A stretch of DNA of 64,000 bases from an uncultured Oscillospiraceae bacterium (GCA_900540275.1 UQFO01000012.1:1-64000), one strand, 5' to 3'. Positions 15,323-25,277 are shown, numbered from the stretch's first letter. Translations and numbers: made by a program. The notes: generated from the sequence alone by a model not told the origin.

Positions 15323-17395
15323 TTACAGCACGCCCCTGTAATAAAGGCCGCGGGTAAATGGCTCTGTTACGCACTTTTTTTCCTCAAATTTCCTGAATAT
15401 TTCCTCTTTTTCCACACGGTTTTCCACAGAAAAGCGCAGTACGCAGAAGTCGGCGCGTGAAAAGCCGGTTATTTTGTCGAAAACACAGAGCGGTACGCAG
15501 TTTAGAACCTCCGTACAATTATAATCGCACTGCATTGGAAATTTTTCGCGCTTCCTGTCGGTAAGGTGCTGGCTGTGTTTACAGGAGGAGCAATCAGCCT
15601 TCCCGTTTTTTACAGGACAATTCCTTGTAAGCATCAGAGGCAGACGCCCATAGGCCAGAAAACCGCGCGGGATTTCTCCTGCCAGCGCATTTGTTTTCTT
15701 TTCTGTCAGCTCAAAAGACGTTTCCACGTCGCTTAGCCCACAAAGGCGCATCTGTTCAGCCGACAGGCTGTTCATTATGTTCAGCCCAAAGCCGCCGTGT
15801 ACGGCAAACCCGAGCTCCTTTGCCAGGGGGATTGCCCCGATATTCTGCGCAAGCGTGTGCGTAATGCCGCGCTCCTTTGCCGCTTTAAGATACGATATGA
15901 TTTGCTGTTCCCGCCCGAACATGCCGCGCGGAATTTCAACCGCCAGGGGAAAGCCCTCCTCCAACAGGGAAGAAAGCCTGTCTGCGGCCGTATAAAGCGG
16001 AACATAGACAAGCTCGCACCGCTTAAAGCAGGCGGGAATATCGGAGTCGGCAAAACGGGCGCGTACGGCAAGCCCCCTTTGCCCGGCGCTGTGTTCGGGT
16101 ACGGCGGCCTTTGTATCCTTAAAATGGAGCGCGCTGCGCAGTGCGCGCGACTGCTCCAGCTTTTTTAAAGCCTCCCGCCGCATTCCGTTGATTTGGGACA
16201 GCGGAAGCGACAGGCCCTCGTCGATATCACAACGTACGTCGCGGCATACAAAGGGCGTCCCGCCTGTTTTTTCAAGCTGGACAACGCACTTCGACGCGTC
16301 GAGCGGCGCGTTTAAAGCAGCCTGCGGAAGCGCTCCTTCTGCACAGGCCTCATGCGACTCCAAATCACGGGCGGTAAGCCTTGCGGGGCGCCCCTCTTTT
16401 ATTTGGAGCGCAAAGCTTACGGGTATCCGCTGCTTTTCGTCCTTATACTGCGCCCTGATTTGTGAAAGCAAGGCCGGCTGCGCGCCGGCAACGTCCTCTT
16501 TCGTCCGCGTGCCGAACATCTTCCGGCCAAGCTGTTCCCCGTAATATCCGTCGGTAAACCCGGAACGTGAAAAAACCTGCTCTAAAAGCTTCGAATCCTC
16601 ATACGGCAGGAAACCGAGGCTTACAGCCTTTTTCGCCGCCGCGACGGAGGCCGCAACGTATTCAGGGCGCTTCATGCGCCCTTCTATTTTAAAGCTATGG
16701 ACGCCCAGGCCGCGCAGCTCGCCCAAATGATGGAGCAGTGACAAATCCTTCAGGCTCAGGTCATGCCCTGTCCCGCCCTGTACGGAAAACGGCAGGCGGC
16801 AAGGCTGGGCGCACTGTCCGCGGTTGCCGCTGCGCCCGCCGAGCAGAGAGCTGAAGTAGCACTGGCCCGAAACGCTCATGCAAAGCGCGCCGTGTACAAA
16901 TACCTCCAGCTCTATCGGGCAGCTTTCCGCAATTTCCGCAATCTCTTCCTTTGAAAGCTCCCTTGCGAGCACCACGCGGGAAAAGCCTTGCCGGTAAAGT
17001 TCCTTTGCGCCCTGTGGCGTATGGATGGACATCTGCGTAGAGCCATGCAGCCGAAGGGAGGGGCATGCGCTGCGTATAAAAGAGGCAAGGCCTATATCCT
17101 GCACGATGACCGCGTCGACCGGCAGGGAACAGGCCTCTTTCACAGTTTCTGCGGCGTCGTCCATTTCGTCGTCCGTCAAGAGCGTGTTGAGTGCAAGGTA
17201 TACCTTTACTCCGCGCGCGTGGCAGTAATAAACAGCCTTTTCGAGCTCCTGCTTGTCAAAGTTCTGAGCGGACGCCCGCGCGCTGTACCGCTTTGCGCCG
17301 ATATATACCGCGTCTGCGCCGCAGCGGACAGCGGCGGTAAGCGACTCCATTGAGCCTGCGGGCGCTAAAATTTCCGGGTTCAGGCTCTTATTCAT
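15323..17395 (-). CDS. Peptidase U32 family protein (RlhA/TrhP-like), DUF3656 C-terminus
   Basis: A 690-residue U32-family protein. The N-terminal barrel (EILAPAGSMESLTAAVRCGADAVY-like opening, written here only in part) and the CxxS...C...C..C pattern around 165-200 match the family, whose members are Fe-S or prephenate-dependent RNA hydroxylation factors rather than true proteases. The C-terminal region has further Cys (ADCSSCKH, MQCDYNC, LNCVPLC). The long form with DUF3656 is common in Firmicutes and related to RlhA. It overlaps zapA by four bases. Substrate assignment (23S rRNA versus tRNA) cannot be made here. Confidence 0.88.
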   Translation of the reverse strand: MNKSLNPEILAPAGSMESLTAAVRCGADAVYIGAKRYSARASAQNFDKQELEKAVYYCHARGVKVYLALNTLLTDDEMDDAAETVKEACSLPVDAVIVQDIGLASFIRSACPSLRLHGSTQMSIHTPQGAKELYRQGFSRVVLARELSKEEIAEIAESCPIELEVFVHGALCMSVSGQCYFSSLLGGRSGNRGQCAQPCRLPFSVQGGTGHDLSLKDLSLLHHLGELRGLGVHSFKIEGRMKRPEYVAASVAAAKKAVSLGFLPYEDSKLLEQVFSRSGFTDGYYGEQLGRKMFGTRTKEDVAGAQPALLSQIRAQYKDEKQRIPVSFALQIKEGRPARLTARDLESHEACAEGALPQAALNAPLDASKCVVQLEKTGGTPFVCRDVRCDIDEGLSLPLSQINGMRREALKKLEQSRALRSALHFKDTKAAVPEHSAGQRGLAVRARFADSDIPACFKRCELVYVPLYTAADRLSSLLEEGFPLAVEIPRGMFGREQQIISYLKAAKERGITHTLAQNIGAIPLAKELGFAVHGGFGLNIMNSLSAEQMRLCGLSDVETSFELTEKKTNALAGEIPRGFLAYGRLPLMLTRNCPVKNGKADCSSCKHSQHLTDRKREKFPMQCDYNCTEVLNCVPLCVFDKITGFSRADFCVLRFSVENRVEKEEIFRKFEEKKCVTEPFTRGLYYRGVL

Positions 17396-18045
17396 CTGTT
17401 ATCAAAAAAGCTCAGCATTTCGTCCTCCGTCGCCGGGTCCTGAAAATCCTCGCGGCGGTACTCATCGCTGATTTTGTCGTTATCCTGGTAATTGATTTTC
17501 GGCAGTGGTTGCTGCGGCTGTCTTTGCAGCGGGGCGGCGCCCCGCTGCGCGCCGGGCTGGCAGTAGCCGTTCTGGTTCCTCTGGCGGCTGTCGCCGGGGC
17601 GTGCCTGCCGCTGCTGCTGGCGCTGCCCCGGCTGCTGCAGGGGTTTCTGCTGTGCGGGGCGGGCGGTGCTTTGGGCGGCCGCAAGTTCAGCTTTGAGCTC
17701 CTCAATCCGCGCGTGCAGGCCCTGTTTTTCTTCCTTGAGCTGCTCGTTTTCCACCGCAAAGCTCTCAAGGCTTTCCTTTGCCTTCTGTTCAGCTGCCGCG
17801 CATTCCTCATTGTGTTTTAAAAGCTCCGCCGTGACCTTCTTTTCCTTTTCGAGCTCGTCGCAGTAATTAAGCGCCGCGAGCACTGTCGCCATGGAATTCG
17901 ACAGGTTATGATGCTCTTTTTCAAGCGCGGCGATGCGCTCGTCCACAATCGTGCAGATATGCGCGATATATTCCCTGTCCTCATCCGCGCTGATGACGAA
18001 CTCCGTATTGTTGATTTTGCATTTTATTTTATTTTTGCCACCCAT
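17392..18045 (-). CDS. zapA: Cell division protein ZapA with extended Gln/Pro-rich tail
   Basis: A 217-residue protein whose first about 90 residues are ZapA (KCKINNTEFVISADEDREYI, then VDERIAALEKEH), the factor that bundles FtsZ protofilaments. A coiled coil continues to about 135, followed by a Gln/Pro/Arg-rich low-complexity stretch (about 135-185) and an acidic C-terminus. Canonical ZapA ends near 90-110, so the tail is an addition. ATG 18045 follows AAGGGTGAG by six bases; the frame upstream lacks support. It shares ATGA with the U32 gene, as often seen in Firmicutes. Confidence 0.88.
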   Translation of the reverse strand: MGGKNKIKCKINNTEFVISADEDREYIAHICTIVDERIAALEKEHHNLSNSMATVLAALNYCDELEKEKKVTAELLKHNEECAAAEQKAKESLESFAVENEQLKEEKQGLHARIEELKAELAAAQSTARPAQQKPLQQPGQRQQQRQARPGDSRQRNQNGYCQPGAQRGAAPLQRQPQQPLPKINYQDNDKISDEYRREDFQDPATEDEMLSFFDNR

Positions 18046-18130
18046 AAAGCTCACCCTTTTTCGTTTGATGTGCGCCGAAGGTTGAAACCACGGCGCGCAA
18101 GGCTGTACGGTTTCATGTGTATTCACGGTT

Positions 18131-18159
18131 ATTATAATATATCCGCGGCAAAGTTTAAA
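18131..18159 (-). promoter_or_regulatory. zapA promoter
   Basis: On the minus strand TTTAAA (18154-18159) and TATAAT (18131-18136) are 17 bp apart, about 86 bp upstream of zapA. The remainder of 18160-18276 shows no feature. Confidence 0.5.
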
Positions 18160-18276
18160 GGGATTTGCACAAATTTTTGGAGCGTAACATAATTTTTCCG
18201 CTTTTCAGGTACCTTAATAGAAGGCGTTTTTCCAAACCGGATTCTCGCTTCTCCGTTAGAAAAAGGCAAGTTCCTG

Positions 18277-18305
18277 TTGAAATGGGAGCCCGCGGGTAGT
18301 ATAAT
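18277..18305 (+). promoter_or_regulatory. glgP promoter
   Basis: TTGAAA (18277-18282) and TATAAT (18300-18305) are separated by 17 bp, about 90 bp before glgP. Confidence 0.75.
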
Positions 18306-18396
18306 ATAAAATACTATGCGGTTTTTTCGGGTAGAATTTCAATCGCATGAAAAAGGGATACAATTTACTTTTAATATCCAGGAGGAAGAAGTATTT

Positions 18397-20793
18397 ATGA
18401 CTGATTACAATCTGACGGCGCAGCAGGCGCAGGAGCTTATTGAACAGAAGCTCTCCCACAATTTTGGGGTAACGCCGGCCGAGGCGACAGACGAACATTT
18501 TTACAAGGCGACGGCGCTTGTCGTGCGCGACCTGATGAGCAAGGGCTATTCTGATTTTCATGACAGGCAGGTACAGCAGGGCAAGAAAACGGTTTATTAC
18601 CTATGTATGGAATTTTTAATGGGGCGTTCCCTCAAAAACAGCCTATATAACCTGAACATGGAGAGCGCTGTGTCAAAGGCGCTTTCAAATCTTGGCGTAA
18701 AGCTTGAGAATATTTACGAGCAGGAGCCTGACGCGGGACTCGGCAACGGCGGCCTGGGAAGGCTTGCCGCCTGCTTTTTGGACGGGCTTGCGTCGCAGGC
18801 GTACCCATCGATGGGCTATTCCCTCCGCTATGAGTACGGTATCTTCAGCCAAAAGCTGATTGACGGCTGGCAGACCGAGCTGCCCGATTTCTGGCTGCCG
18901 GGAGGAAGCGTTTGGCTTCAGGGACATCCGGAAAAGGCAATTGAGGTTTCCTTTAACGGCCGCGTTCAGGAAAGCTGGCGCGACGGCTACCACAGCGTTG
19001 AAATTAAAGACGCGGACACCGTGCAGGCTGTCCCGTACGATATGCTCGTCGCGGGCAAGGATGGCAGGGGCGTCAGCCGCCTGCGCCTATGGGCGGCGGA
19101 GTCGAAGGCGTTCGATATGCAGCTCTTTAACGACGGCGAATATATCCGCGCGATGGAGCGCAACGCCATGGCGGAGACCATTACAAAGGTGCTCTATCCG
19201 GGCGACAACCACACAGAGGGCAAGAGCCTGCGGCTAAACCAGCAGTATTTCCTCGTTTCGGCGACGATTCAGGACATTATCAAACGCCACCTGCGCCATA
19301 ACCGCTCGCTCGACAACCTGCCGGAGCTTGTTTCCATCCATTTAAATGACACACATCCGGTACTCGCTATCCCTGAAATCATGCGCATTATGCTCGACGA
19401 GTGCGGCTATGACTGGGATAAGGCGTGGGATATCGTAACGCGTACGGTCGCGTACACCAACCATACCGTCATGCGCGAGGCGCTCGAATGCTGGAGCGAA
19501 GACATGTTCCGCCAGAAGCTGCCGCGCATTTACCAGATAATAGAAGAGCTCAACAGGCGTTTCTGCGCGCAGCTGCACCAGATGGGCGTAGATGGCTACC
19601 AGGTCGGCAGGATGGCAATATTGAACGACGGCATCGTCCGTATGGCGAACCTGGCCGTAATGGCAAGCTTTTCGGTTAACGGCGTGTCCGCCCTGCACAG
19701 CGAGATTTTAAAGGATACCGTATTCCACGATTTTTATACGGTAATGCCGCAGAAGTTTACAAACGTCACCAACGGCATCGCGCACAGGCGCTGGCTCAAC
19801 CAGTCGAACCCGGGGCTGTCGGCACTGATTACGGAGCTTATCGGCGACGGCTATGTGAACGACGCGTCACAGCTTTCAAGGCTCATGGATTTCCAGGACG
19901 ACCAGGCGGTGCTTCAAAGACTTGCCGCGGTCAAGCGCCAGAACAAGCTCAGGATGGCGAAATATATCAAGGAGCACAATGGGATTACGGTTGACCCGGA
20001 TTCTATTTTCGACGTGCAGGTCAAGCGCCTGCACGAATATAAAAGGCAGCTGATGAACGCGCTTCATATCCTGACGACTTACCAGTGGCTGCGCGAGAAC
20101 CCGAACGCCGAGTTTGTACCCAAGACTTATATTTTTGGCGCAAAGGCGGCGCCCGGCTACTATTTTGCGAAACAGATTATCCAGTTTATTGTGGCGCTCT
20201 CGGACAAAATCAACAGCGACCCGGCGGTGAACAAAAAACTAAAGGTCGTATATCTGGAGGATTACCGCGTGACGGTCGCGGAGAAGCTGATTCCCGCGGC
20301 GGAGATAAGCGAGCAGATTTCGCTTGCCGGCACAGAGGCCAGCGGAACCAGCAATATGAAGTTTATGATTAACGGCGCTTTGACGCTCGGCACGCTCGAC
20401 GGGGCAAACGTGGAAATCCACGATGCGGTCGGCAGGGAGAACATGTTCCTGTTTGGCATGACGACGCCGGAGGTCGAGACGATTAAGAAGCAGGGCTACC
20501 ATCCGCAGGTGTATTACCAGAACAACCATATTATCCGGAAAGCCGTTGATGAAATCAATACGGCCCGCTTTACCTCAATTGCAAATTCCCTGACTGGAAG
20601 CGACCCATATATGGTGCTTGCTGACTTTGCGGACTACTCAAAGGCACAGCAGGAGGCTTCGCAGGCGTATTTGAACACACAGCATTGGAACAGGATGTCG
20701 CTTGTCAATATCGCGAAATCCGGTATTTTCGCGGCGGACAGGGCAATCCGCGAATATGCGGACAGCATCTGGCATTTAAATCCGGTAGAGTAA
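18397..20793 (+). CDS. glgP: Glycogen/maltodextrin phosphorylase
   Basis: A 798-residue GT35 phosphorylase that releases glucose 1-phosphate from alpha-1,4-glucans using pyridoxal phosphate. The family segments YYLCMEFLMGR (near 70), DAGLGNGGLGRLAACFLDG (near 110-130), and EASGTSNMKFMINGAL with the PLP-binding Lys (near 655) are intact. ATG 18397 is chosen because AGGAGGAAG lies upstream; the frame extends 27 codons further without a site. It precedes a GH13 enzyme by 77 bp, which points to an intracellular maltodextrin or glycogen use operon. Confidence 0.96.
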   Translation: MTDYNLTAQQAQELIEQKLSHNFGVTPAEATDEHFYKATALVVRDLMSKGYSDFHDRQVQQGKKTVYYLCMEFLMGRSLKNSLYNLNMESAVSKALSNLGVKLENIYEQEPDAGLGNGGLGRLAACFLDGLASQAYPSMGYSLRYEYGIFSQKLIDGWQTELPDFWLPGGSVWLQGHPEKAIEVSFNGRVQESWRDGYHSVEIKDADTVQAVPYDMLVAGKDGRGVSRLRLWAAESKAFDMQLFNDGEYIRAMERNAMAETITKVLYPGDNHTEGKSLRLNQQYFLVSATIQDIIKRHLRHNRSLDNLPELVSIHLNDTHPVLAIPEIMRIMLDECGYDWDKAWDIVTRTVAYTNHTVMREALECWSEDMFRQKLPRIYQIIEELNRRFCAQLHQMGVDGYQVGRMAILNDGIVRMANLAVMASFSVNGVSALHSEILKDTVFHDFYTVMPQKFTNVTNGIAHRRWLNQSNPGLSALITELIGDGYVNDASQLSRLMDFQDDQAVLQRLAAVKRQNKLRMAKYIKEHNGITVDPDSIFDVQVKRLHEYKRQLMNALHILTTYQWLRENPNAEFVPKTYIFGAKAAPGYYFAKQIIQFIVALSDKINSDPAVNKKLKVVYLEDYRVTVAEKLIPAAEISEQISLAGTEASGTSNMKFMINGALTLGTLDGANVEIHDAVGRENMFLFGMTTPEVETIKKQGYHPQVYYQNNHIIRKAVDEINTARFTSIANSLTGSDPYMVLADFADYSKAQQEASQAYLNTQHWNRMSLVNIAKSGIFAADRAIREYADSIWHLNPVE

Positions 20794-20870
20794 AAAGACG
20801 GCAGAGAGGCGAGAGCTCTCCCGGCGGCATAATATAGGGGAAGGTTTATTTCAGCGAAAGGGATGGGATT

Positions 20871-22733
20871 ATGAACGTTCCATACGATTCGAGAAACAGC
20901 TTTTACCGCAGCCCGATGGGTGCTGTGGAAGAGGGGACGCAGATTCATTTTAAAATTCTTGTACCGCGTTCGCTTAACTGCGTGAACGCGGACCTAAGCA
21001 TCAAGCACGATTTCGACGGCGACTGGACGCGCTGCAATATGTTCTGGTGCGGCACCTGCGGCGACGGGTTTGAAACCTGGGAATGCCACTACACGCCGGA
21101 AAAGATTGGCCTTTACTGGCACGGCTTCCGCCTGCATACAAACGAGGGCATGCGCTTTATCGTACCCGCGGGGCCGGAGAAGAAGAGCGAAATCTGCCGC
21201 TCACCGGGTGCTGCGTGGCAGATAACCTGCTACCAAAAGGGCTTTGAGACGCCGAAATGGCCGCTCGGCGGGGTAATGTACCAAATTTTTCCCGACCGGT
21301 TCCATTTTTCAGGCAGCCGCAAGGAAAATATCCCGCAGGACAGGACGCTCCATGAGGACTGGTACGAAACGCCGGTCTGGCAGCCAAACGCCCAGGGGGA
21401 AATTACGAACTCAGACTTTTTCATGGGCGACCTTGAAGGGATTACGCAGAAGCTCGACTATTTAGAGGAGCTCGGAGTGACCTGCATCTATTTAAACCCG
21501 GTGTCTGAGGCATATTCAAACCACCGCTACGACACGGCGGACTACAGTAAAATTGACCCGCTGCTCGGCACAGAGGAGGACTTTAAAACACTCTGTGCTG
21601 AAGCGAAAAAACGCGGGATGCACGTAATAAATGACGGGGTGTTCAGCCATACGGGCTGCGACAGCGTTTACTTTAACCGGAAAGGCCGTTACCAGAGCGT
21701 GGGCGCCTACAATTCGCAGGAATCCCCGTATTCCAGCTGGTACCACTTCAGCCAGTGGCCTGACCAGTATAATTCCTGGTGGGGCTTCTATACCCTGCCG
21801 GAGGTTAACGAAACAGACCCGAAATTCAACGAATACATTAACGGGAAAGACGGCATCGTACGCAAATGGATGAAGGCCGGGAACAGCGGCTGGAGGCTCG
21901 ACGTAGCCGACGAGCTTCCCGACGAATTCCTGGAAAACCTGAGAAAGGCCGTCAAGGAGGAAAACCCGGAAGGCCTCGTCGTCGGTGAGGTCTGGGAGGA
22001 TGCTTCCAACAAAGAAAGCTACGGGCACAGGAGGGCGTTTCTGCTCGGCAACCAGCTCGACAGCGTAATGAACTACCCATTTCGCGCGGCAATCCTTGAT
22101 TTCCTGCGCGGCGCCGACGGCAGGGATGTAATGGAGCGTATTATGTGCGTGGTGGAGAATTACCCCAAGCCGGTTTTAAACGTTTTGATGAACCTGCTCG
22201 GCACGCACGACACCGAACGCGCGCTGACCGTACTTGCGGGCGAGCCCTTAAACGGCAGGGACCGTAACTGGCAGGCGAATACGAAGCTTACCGACCAGCA
22301 GTACGAGCGCGGTATCAAGCTGATGAAGGTTGCGGCCGGTATGCTTTATACGCTGCCAGGCTTCCCCTGTATCTATTACGGGGATGAGGCGGGCATGCAG
22401 GGCTACCGAGACCCGTTCAACCGCGCGTGCTACCCGTGGGGACGGGAAAACAAGGAGCTGCTCGATTGGTTTAAGGCGCTTGGAAAGCTCAGGAAGGAAT
22501 GCTCCGCGCTCAAGAAGGGCGACATCATCAACGCGTTTACCAGCGGCAGGCATATCTCCTATGTGCGCCACGACAGCGACGGCGCGCTGTTCTGCGCATT
22601 TAACGCAAGCTTTCAGGACGTGGCCATCGATATCCCGCCGGGATATTCCCACGGAAAGCTTTTGATGGGTACGAGCCTGCAAAACGGCAGGCTTATTATT
22701 CCCGCGCTTGGCTGCGCGTTTATTGAGATTTGA
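20871..22733 (+). CDS. GH13 glycoside hydrolase (cyclomaltodextrinase/neopullulanase-like)
   Basis: A 620-residue alpha-amylase-family enzyme. An N-terminal beta domain of about 120 residues precedes a (beta/alpha)8 barrel with VMYQIFPDRF (near 145), the nucleophile Asp in WRLDVADE (near 343), the acid/base Glu in VVGEVWED (near 372) and the transition-state Asp in GTHDTER (near 446). No signal peptide, so it is cytoplasmic and acts on imported or stored alpha-glucans with the phosphorylase. The subfamily (GH13_20-like) is inferred from the N-domain and PDRFHF motif. The stop overlaps the open frame of the next gene. Confidence 0.93.
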   Translation: MNVPYDSRNSFYRSPMGAVEEGTQIHFKILVPRSLNCVNADLSIKHDFDGDWTRCNMFWCGTCGDGFETWECHYTPEKIGLYWHGFRLHTNEGMRFIVPAGPEKKSEICRSPGAAWQITCYQKGFETPKWPLGGVMYQIFPDRFHFSGSRKENIPQDRTLHEDWYETPVWQPNAQGEITNSDFFMGDLEGITQKLDYLEELGVTCIYLNPVSEAYSNHRYDTADYSKIDPLLGTEEDFKTLCAEAKKRGMHVINDGVFSHTGCDSVYFNRKGRYQSVGAYNSQESPYSSWYHFSQWPDQYNSWWGFYTLPEVNETDPKFNEYINGKDGIVRKWMKAGNSGWRLDVADELPDEFLENLRKAVKEENPEGLVVGEVWEDASNKESYGHRRAFLLGNQLDSVMNYPFRAAILDFLRGADGRDVMERIMCVVENYPKPVLNVLMNLLGTHDTERALTVLAGEPLNGRDRNWQANTKLTDQQYERGIKLMKVAAGMLYTLPGFPCIYYGDEAGMQGYRDPFNRACYPWGRENKELLDWFKALGKLRKECSALKKGDIINAFTSGRHISYVRHDSDGALFCAFNASFQDVAIDIPPGYSHGKLLMGTSLQNGRLIIPALGCAFIEI

Positions 22734-22768
22734 CGCTTCACCGGCAGCAAAAGAAAGAGGATGGCGGT

Positions 22769-23608
22769 ATGGCAGAGTCCAGGCAAAAGAGGATGGCGGT
22801 CGTAAACGATTTTTCCGGATTCGGAAGGTGTTCGCTTGCTGTGTCCCTGCCTGTCGTTTCGGCGGCGGGTATTGAGTGCTGTGCTCTGCCGACCGCCGTT
22901 TTTTCCAACCATACGGGCTATCCGGACTATTTTTTCGACGATTACACCGAGAAAATGGAGCCGTTTATTGAAAAATGGCGGAAGCTTCAGCTTGAATTTG
23001 ACGGCATATACACGGGCTTCCTCGGCTCAAAACGCCAGATAGATATCGTTATGCGTTTTATCAAAGCTTTTAAGACGGCTCAGACAAAGGTAATCGTAGA
23101 CCCTGTTATGGGCGACCATGGCAGGCTCTATACCACCTATACCGACGATATGTGCTTGGAAATGAAATCGCTTGTCAGCCTTGCGGACATTGTCACGCCA
23201 AATTTGACGGAAGCGTGCATCCTGACCGGCACCCCGTACCGCGGCACGCCGTGGGAGAGGCGTGAGCTTGCGCGCATGGCGCGTGAGCTTTGTAAGATGG
23301 GTGCAAAAAAGGTGGTTATCACGGGGATTTCCCGCGGACAGGAGCTTACGAACTTTTTATACGAGCAAAACGGAGGGGCGGGCGAAAGCCTCTGCACGGT
23401 CAGCGGGCTCAAGGTAGGGGGGGAACGCGCCGGAACGGGCGATGTATTTTCCTCTATTGTCGCTGCCGACATGGTAAATGGGCTTGAATTCAGGGAATCC
23501 GTCATCCGTGCGGGCCGGTTCATCGCGCGCGCTTCCCGCTATTCCGACGAACTGGGCGTTCCCCCACAGGAAGGCATTTGTTTTGAACCGTTTTTAAAAG
23601 AGCTGTAA
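22769..23608 (+). CDS. Pyridoxal/pyridoxamine kinase (PdxK/PdxY-like)
   Basis: A 279-residue ribokinase-fold enzyme that phosphorylates vitamin B6 vitamers. It opens with VVNDFSGFGRCSLAVSLP (near 10-27), contains FSNHTGYPDY, VDPVMGDHG and the C-terminal anion hole GERAGTGDVFSS with the catalytic Asp (near 225). ATG 22769 has AGAGG eight bases upstream. A direct repeat of AAGAGGATGGCGGT places a second in-frame ATG at 22793, but its AGAGG abuts the ATG. The position after glgP is notable because the phosphorylase needs PLP. Confidence 0.9.
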   Translation: MAESRQKRMAVVNDFSGFGRCSLAVSLPVVSAAGIECCALPTAVFSNHTGYPDYFFDDYTEKMEPFIEKWRKLQLEFDGIYTGFLGSKRQIDIVMRFIKAFKTAQTKVIVDPVMGDHGRLYTTYTDDMCLEMKSLVSLADIVTPNLTEACILTGTPYRGTPWERRELARMARELCKMGAKKVVITGISRGQELTNFLYEQNGGAGESLCTVSGLKVGGERAGTGDVFSSIVAADMVNGLEFRESVIRAGRFIARASRYSDELGVPPQEGICFEPFLKEL

Positions 23609-23630
23609 ATTTGGCGGGAGGGCAGAACGT

Positions 23631-23885
23631 ATGGAAGAAAAAAAACAAAAACATAAGCTCAACATGCTGGGACCAGGCAGTGTTATGAGTAAAATTATTA
23701 CAGTACTCTTTGCGGCGGCGGTTGTGCTTTATTTTACCGGAAACAGGCTCTGGGCATATATTACGGGCGGCATTTCCGTTGTGCTGCTCTTTATCCTGCT
23801 GGTTTTGCTCGCGGTTGAGCAGCATCAGGACAAAGTGCTCACGCGGCAGCAGCTGGAAGAAAACGAAAGGAACCACGAATACTAG
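23631..23885 (+). CDS. Small two-TM membrane protein
   Basis: An 84-residue protein with two hydrophobic segments (about 21-38 and 42-62), a basic N-terminus rich in Lys and a charged C-terminus. GGGAGGG lies upstream of ATG 23631. It is the last gene of the glgP run, 22 bp after the kinase, and is closed by a terminator. I do not recognise the family. Confidence 0.7.
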   Translation: MEEKKQKHKLNMLGPGSVMSKIITVLFAAAVVLYFTGNRLWAYITGGISVVLLFILLVLLAVEQHQDKVLTRQQLEENERNHEY

Positions 23886-23926
23886 ACAGAAGCGTGCGGC
23901 CTGCGCCGCCCATATACTCTGTAATT

Positions 23927-23956
23927 AAACGGCATAGCCTTTGGCTATGCCGTTTT
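23927..23956 (+). terminator. Intrinsic terminator
   Basis: AAACGGCATAGCC (23927-23939), loop TTT, and the complement GGCTATGCCGTTT (23943-23955) followed by T close the glgP operon. Confidence 0.88.
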
Positions 23957-24046
23957 AGCGTTTTATTCCGCGATTTTGAGCCAGAAAGAAGAAAGCCTTT
24001 CAATGGTAACGAATTTCTTTACCAATATCGCATTTTTTACGCTGTT

Positions 24047-24055
24047 TGTTATAAT
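24047..24055 (+). promoter_or_regulatory. Extended -10 promoter
   Basis: TGTTATAAT combines the TG motif and a consensus -10 (24050-24055), 34 bp before ATG 24089. No good -35 is seen. Confidence 0.55.
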
Positions 24056-24088
24056 GGTGAAAGAAAGTGAACGAAAGGGGCTGCGATT

Positions 24089-24862
24089 ATGACGGGACAT
24101 GTCATAAAAATTAATGAAAATAAATGTATTGGCTGCGGCATATGCGTAAAGGATTGCGCTGCAAACAATATCGGGCTTAAAAATGGGAAAGCTTGTGTTA
24201 TGTCAAACGATTGTATCATGTGCGGGCATTGCGTAGCCGTATGCCCAAAGGAAGCGGTTGCCATCAGCGGTTATGGAACAGGGCCAATCGCCAAAACCGG
24301 CGATATTCGCCTCAATCCCGACAGCGTATTGGATGTAATCCGTTTTCGGCGCAGCGTGCGTCAGTTTCAGGACAAAAAAATTCCCCATAATGTATTGGAA
24401 CAGGTTCTTGAGGCTGGCAGGCTGACGCACACGGCAAAAAATATGCAGGACGTTTCCTTTGCTGTTTTAGAGAAGGAAAAAGCAAGGATAGAACAGATGG
24501 CCGTCCGCCTGTTCAGAAAAGTAAAGCCTTTTGCGGGTTTGTTCAGCCCTTTGGCGAGAAGGAACCAAATCGATGACAATTTTTTCTTTTTCCATGCGCC
24601 TGCCGTAGTCGTTGTCATTGCAAAAAACACCATAAACGGCGCGCTTGCGGCACAGAACATGGAATTTGCCGCTGAAGCGAACGGGCTGGGCGTGCTGTAC
24701 AGCGGTTATTTTGCCGCCGCCGCCAAATTTTCGAGAAAAATAAAAAAAGAGCTTGGGCTCTCCAGAGGGCAGACAGTCGTAACTGCTTTGGTACTTGGGT
24801 ATCCGAAGGTCAGGTTTCTGCGTTCAGCCCAGCGTGAAAAAATCAATGTGAAATATTTATAG
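24089..24862 (+). CDS. Ferredoxin-nitroreductase fusion protein
   Basis: A 257-residue oxidoreductase. Two 4Fe-4S motifs (CIGCGICVKDC near 13-23 and CIMCGHCVAVCP near 42-53) are fused to a nitroreductase FMN domain (RRSVRQFQDKKIP near 87-99, to the C-terminus). Such fusions, common in Clostridia, pass electrons from ferredoxin to an FMN-bound substrate. The physiological acceptor is unknown. The downstream ArsR gene starts 11 bp after its stop, so the pair is probably an autoregulated operon. Confidence 0.92.
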   Translation: MTGHVIKINENKCIGCGICVKDCAANNIGLKNGKACVMSNDCIMCGHCVAVCPKEAVAISGYGTGPIAKTGDIRLNPDSVLDVIRFRRSVRQFQDKKIPHNVLEQVLEAGRLTHTAKNMQDVSFAVLEKEKARIEQMAVRLFRKVKPFAGLFSPLARRNQIDDNFFFFHAPAVVVVIAKNTINGALAAQNMEFAAEANGLGVLYSGYFAAAAKFSRKIKKELGLSRGQTVVTALVLGYPKVRFLRSAQREKINVKYL

Positions 24863-24873
24863 GGGTTGATTTT

Positions 24874-25236
24874 GTGGAAAAGGAATGTGAAGAACGGTTA
24901 GAAAAAATTATAGAGGGGTTTCACAGCTGCAGGAACGCCTTAACTGCGATAGGTGACGAAACCAGGCAGCTGATACTGTTCGCGCTGCTCCAAAGCGATT
25001 TGGCCGGCATCCGTGTAGGGGAAATAGCGCAGAAGACGCATATGACGAGGCCGTCGGTGTCCCACCATATGCAGATTTTGAAGGAAGCGGGCATAGTAAA
25101 TATGCGCAAGGAGGGAACGATGAATTTTTATTATATCAGCGCGGACGAAACCCGGTGGAAAAATCTTGTGGATTTAATCAATTTAGTTTACGACGGCATT
25201 CTGCACATCACCGGCCCCGCGGCCGGCGACAGGTAG
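24874..25236 (+). CDS. ArsR-family transcriptional regulator
   Basis: A 120-residue winged-helix regulator. The core spans about 20-100, with MTRPSVSHHMQILKEAGIV as the recognition region. The metal-binding CxC motif of ArsR is absent; an N-terminal CRNAL Cys and another in the first residues remain. GTG 24874 follows AGGGG by eight bases. It is co-transcribed with the ferredoxin-nitroreductase gene, which it probably controls. Confidence 0.87.
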   Translation: MEKECEERLEKIIEGFHSCRNALTAIGDETRQLILFALLQSDLAGIRVGEIAQKTHMTRPSVSHHMQILKEAGIVNMRKEGTMNFYYISADETRWKNLVDLINLVYDGILHITGPAAGDR

Positions 25237-25277
25237 CGATGCCGATTCCTGCAATTTCTATCAGACGAAAGAAAAAC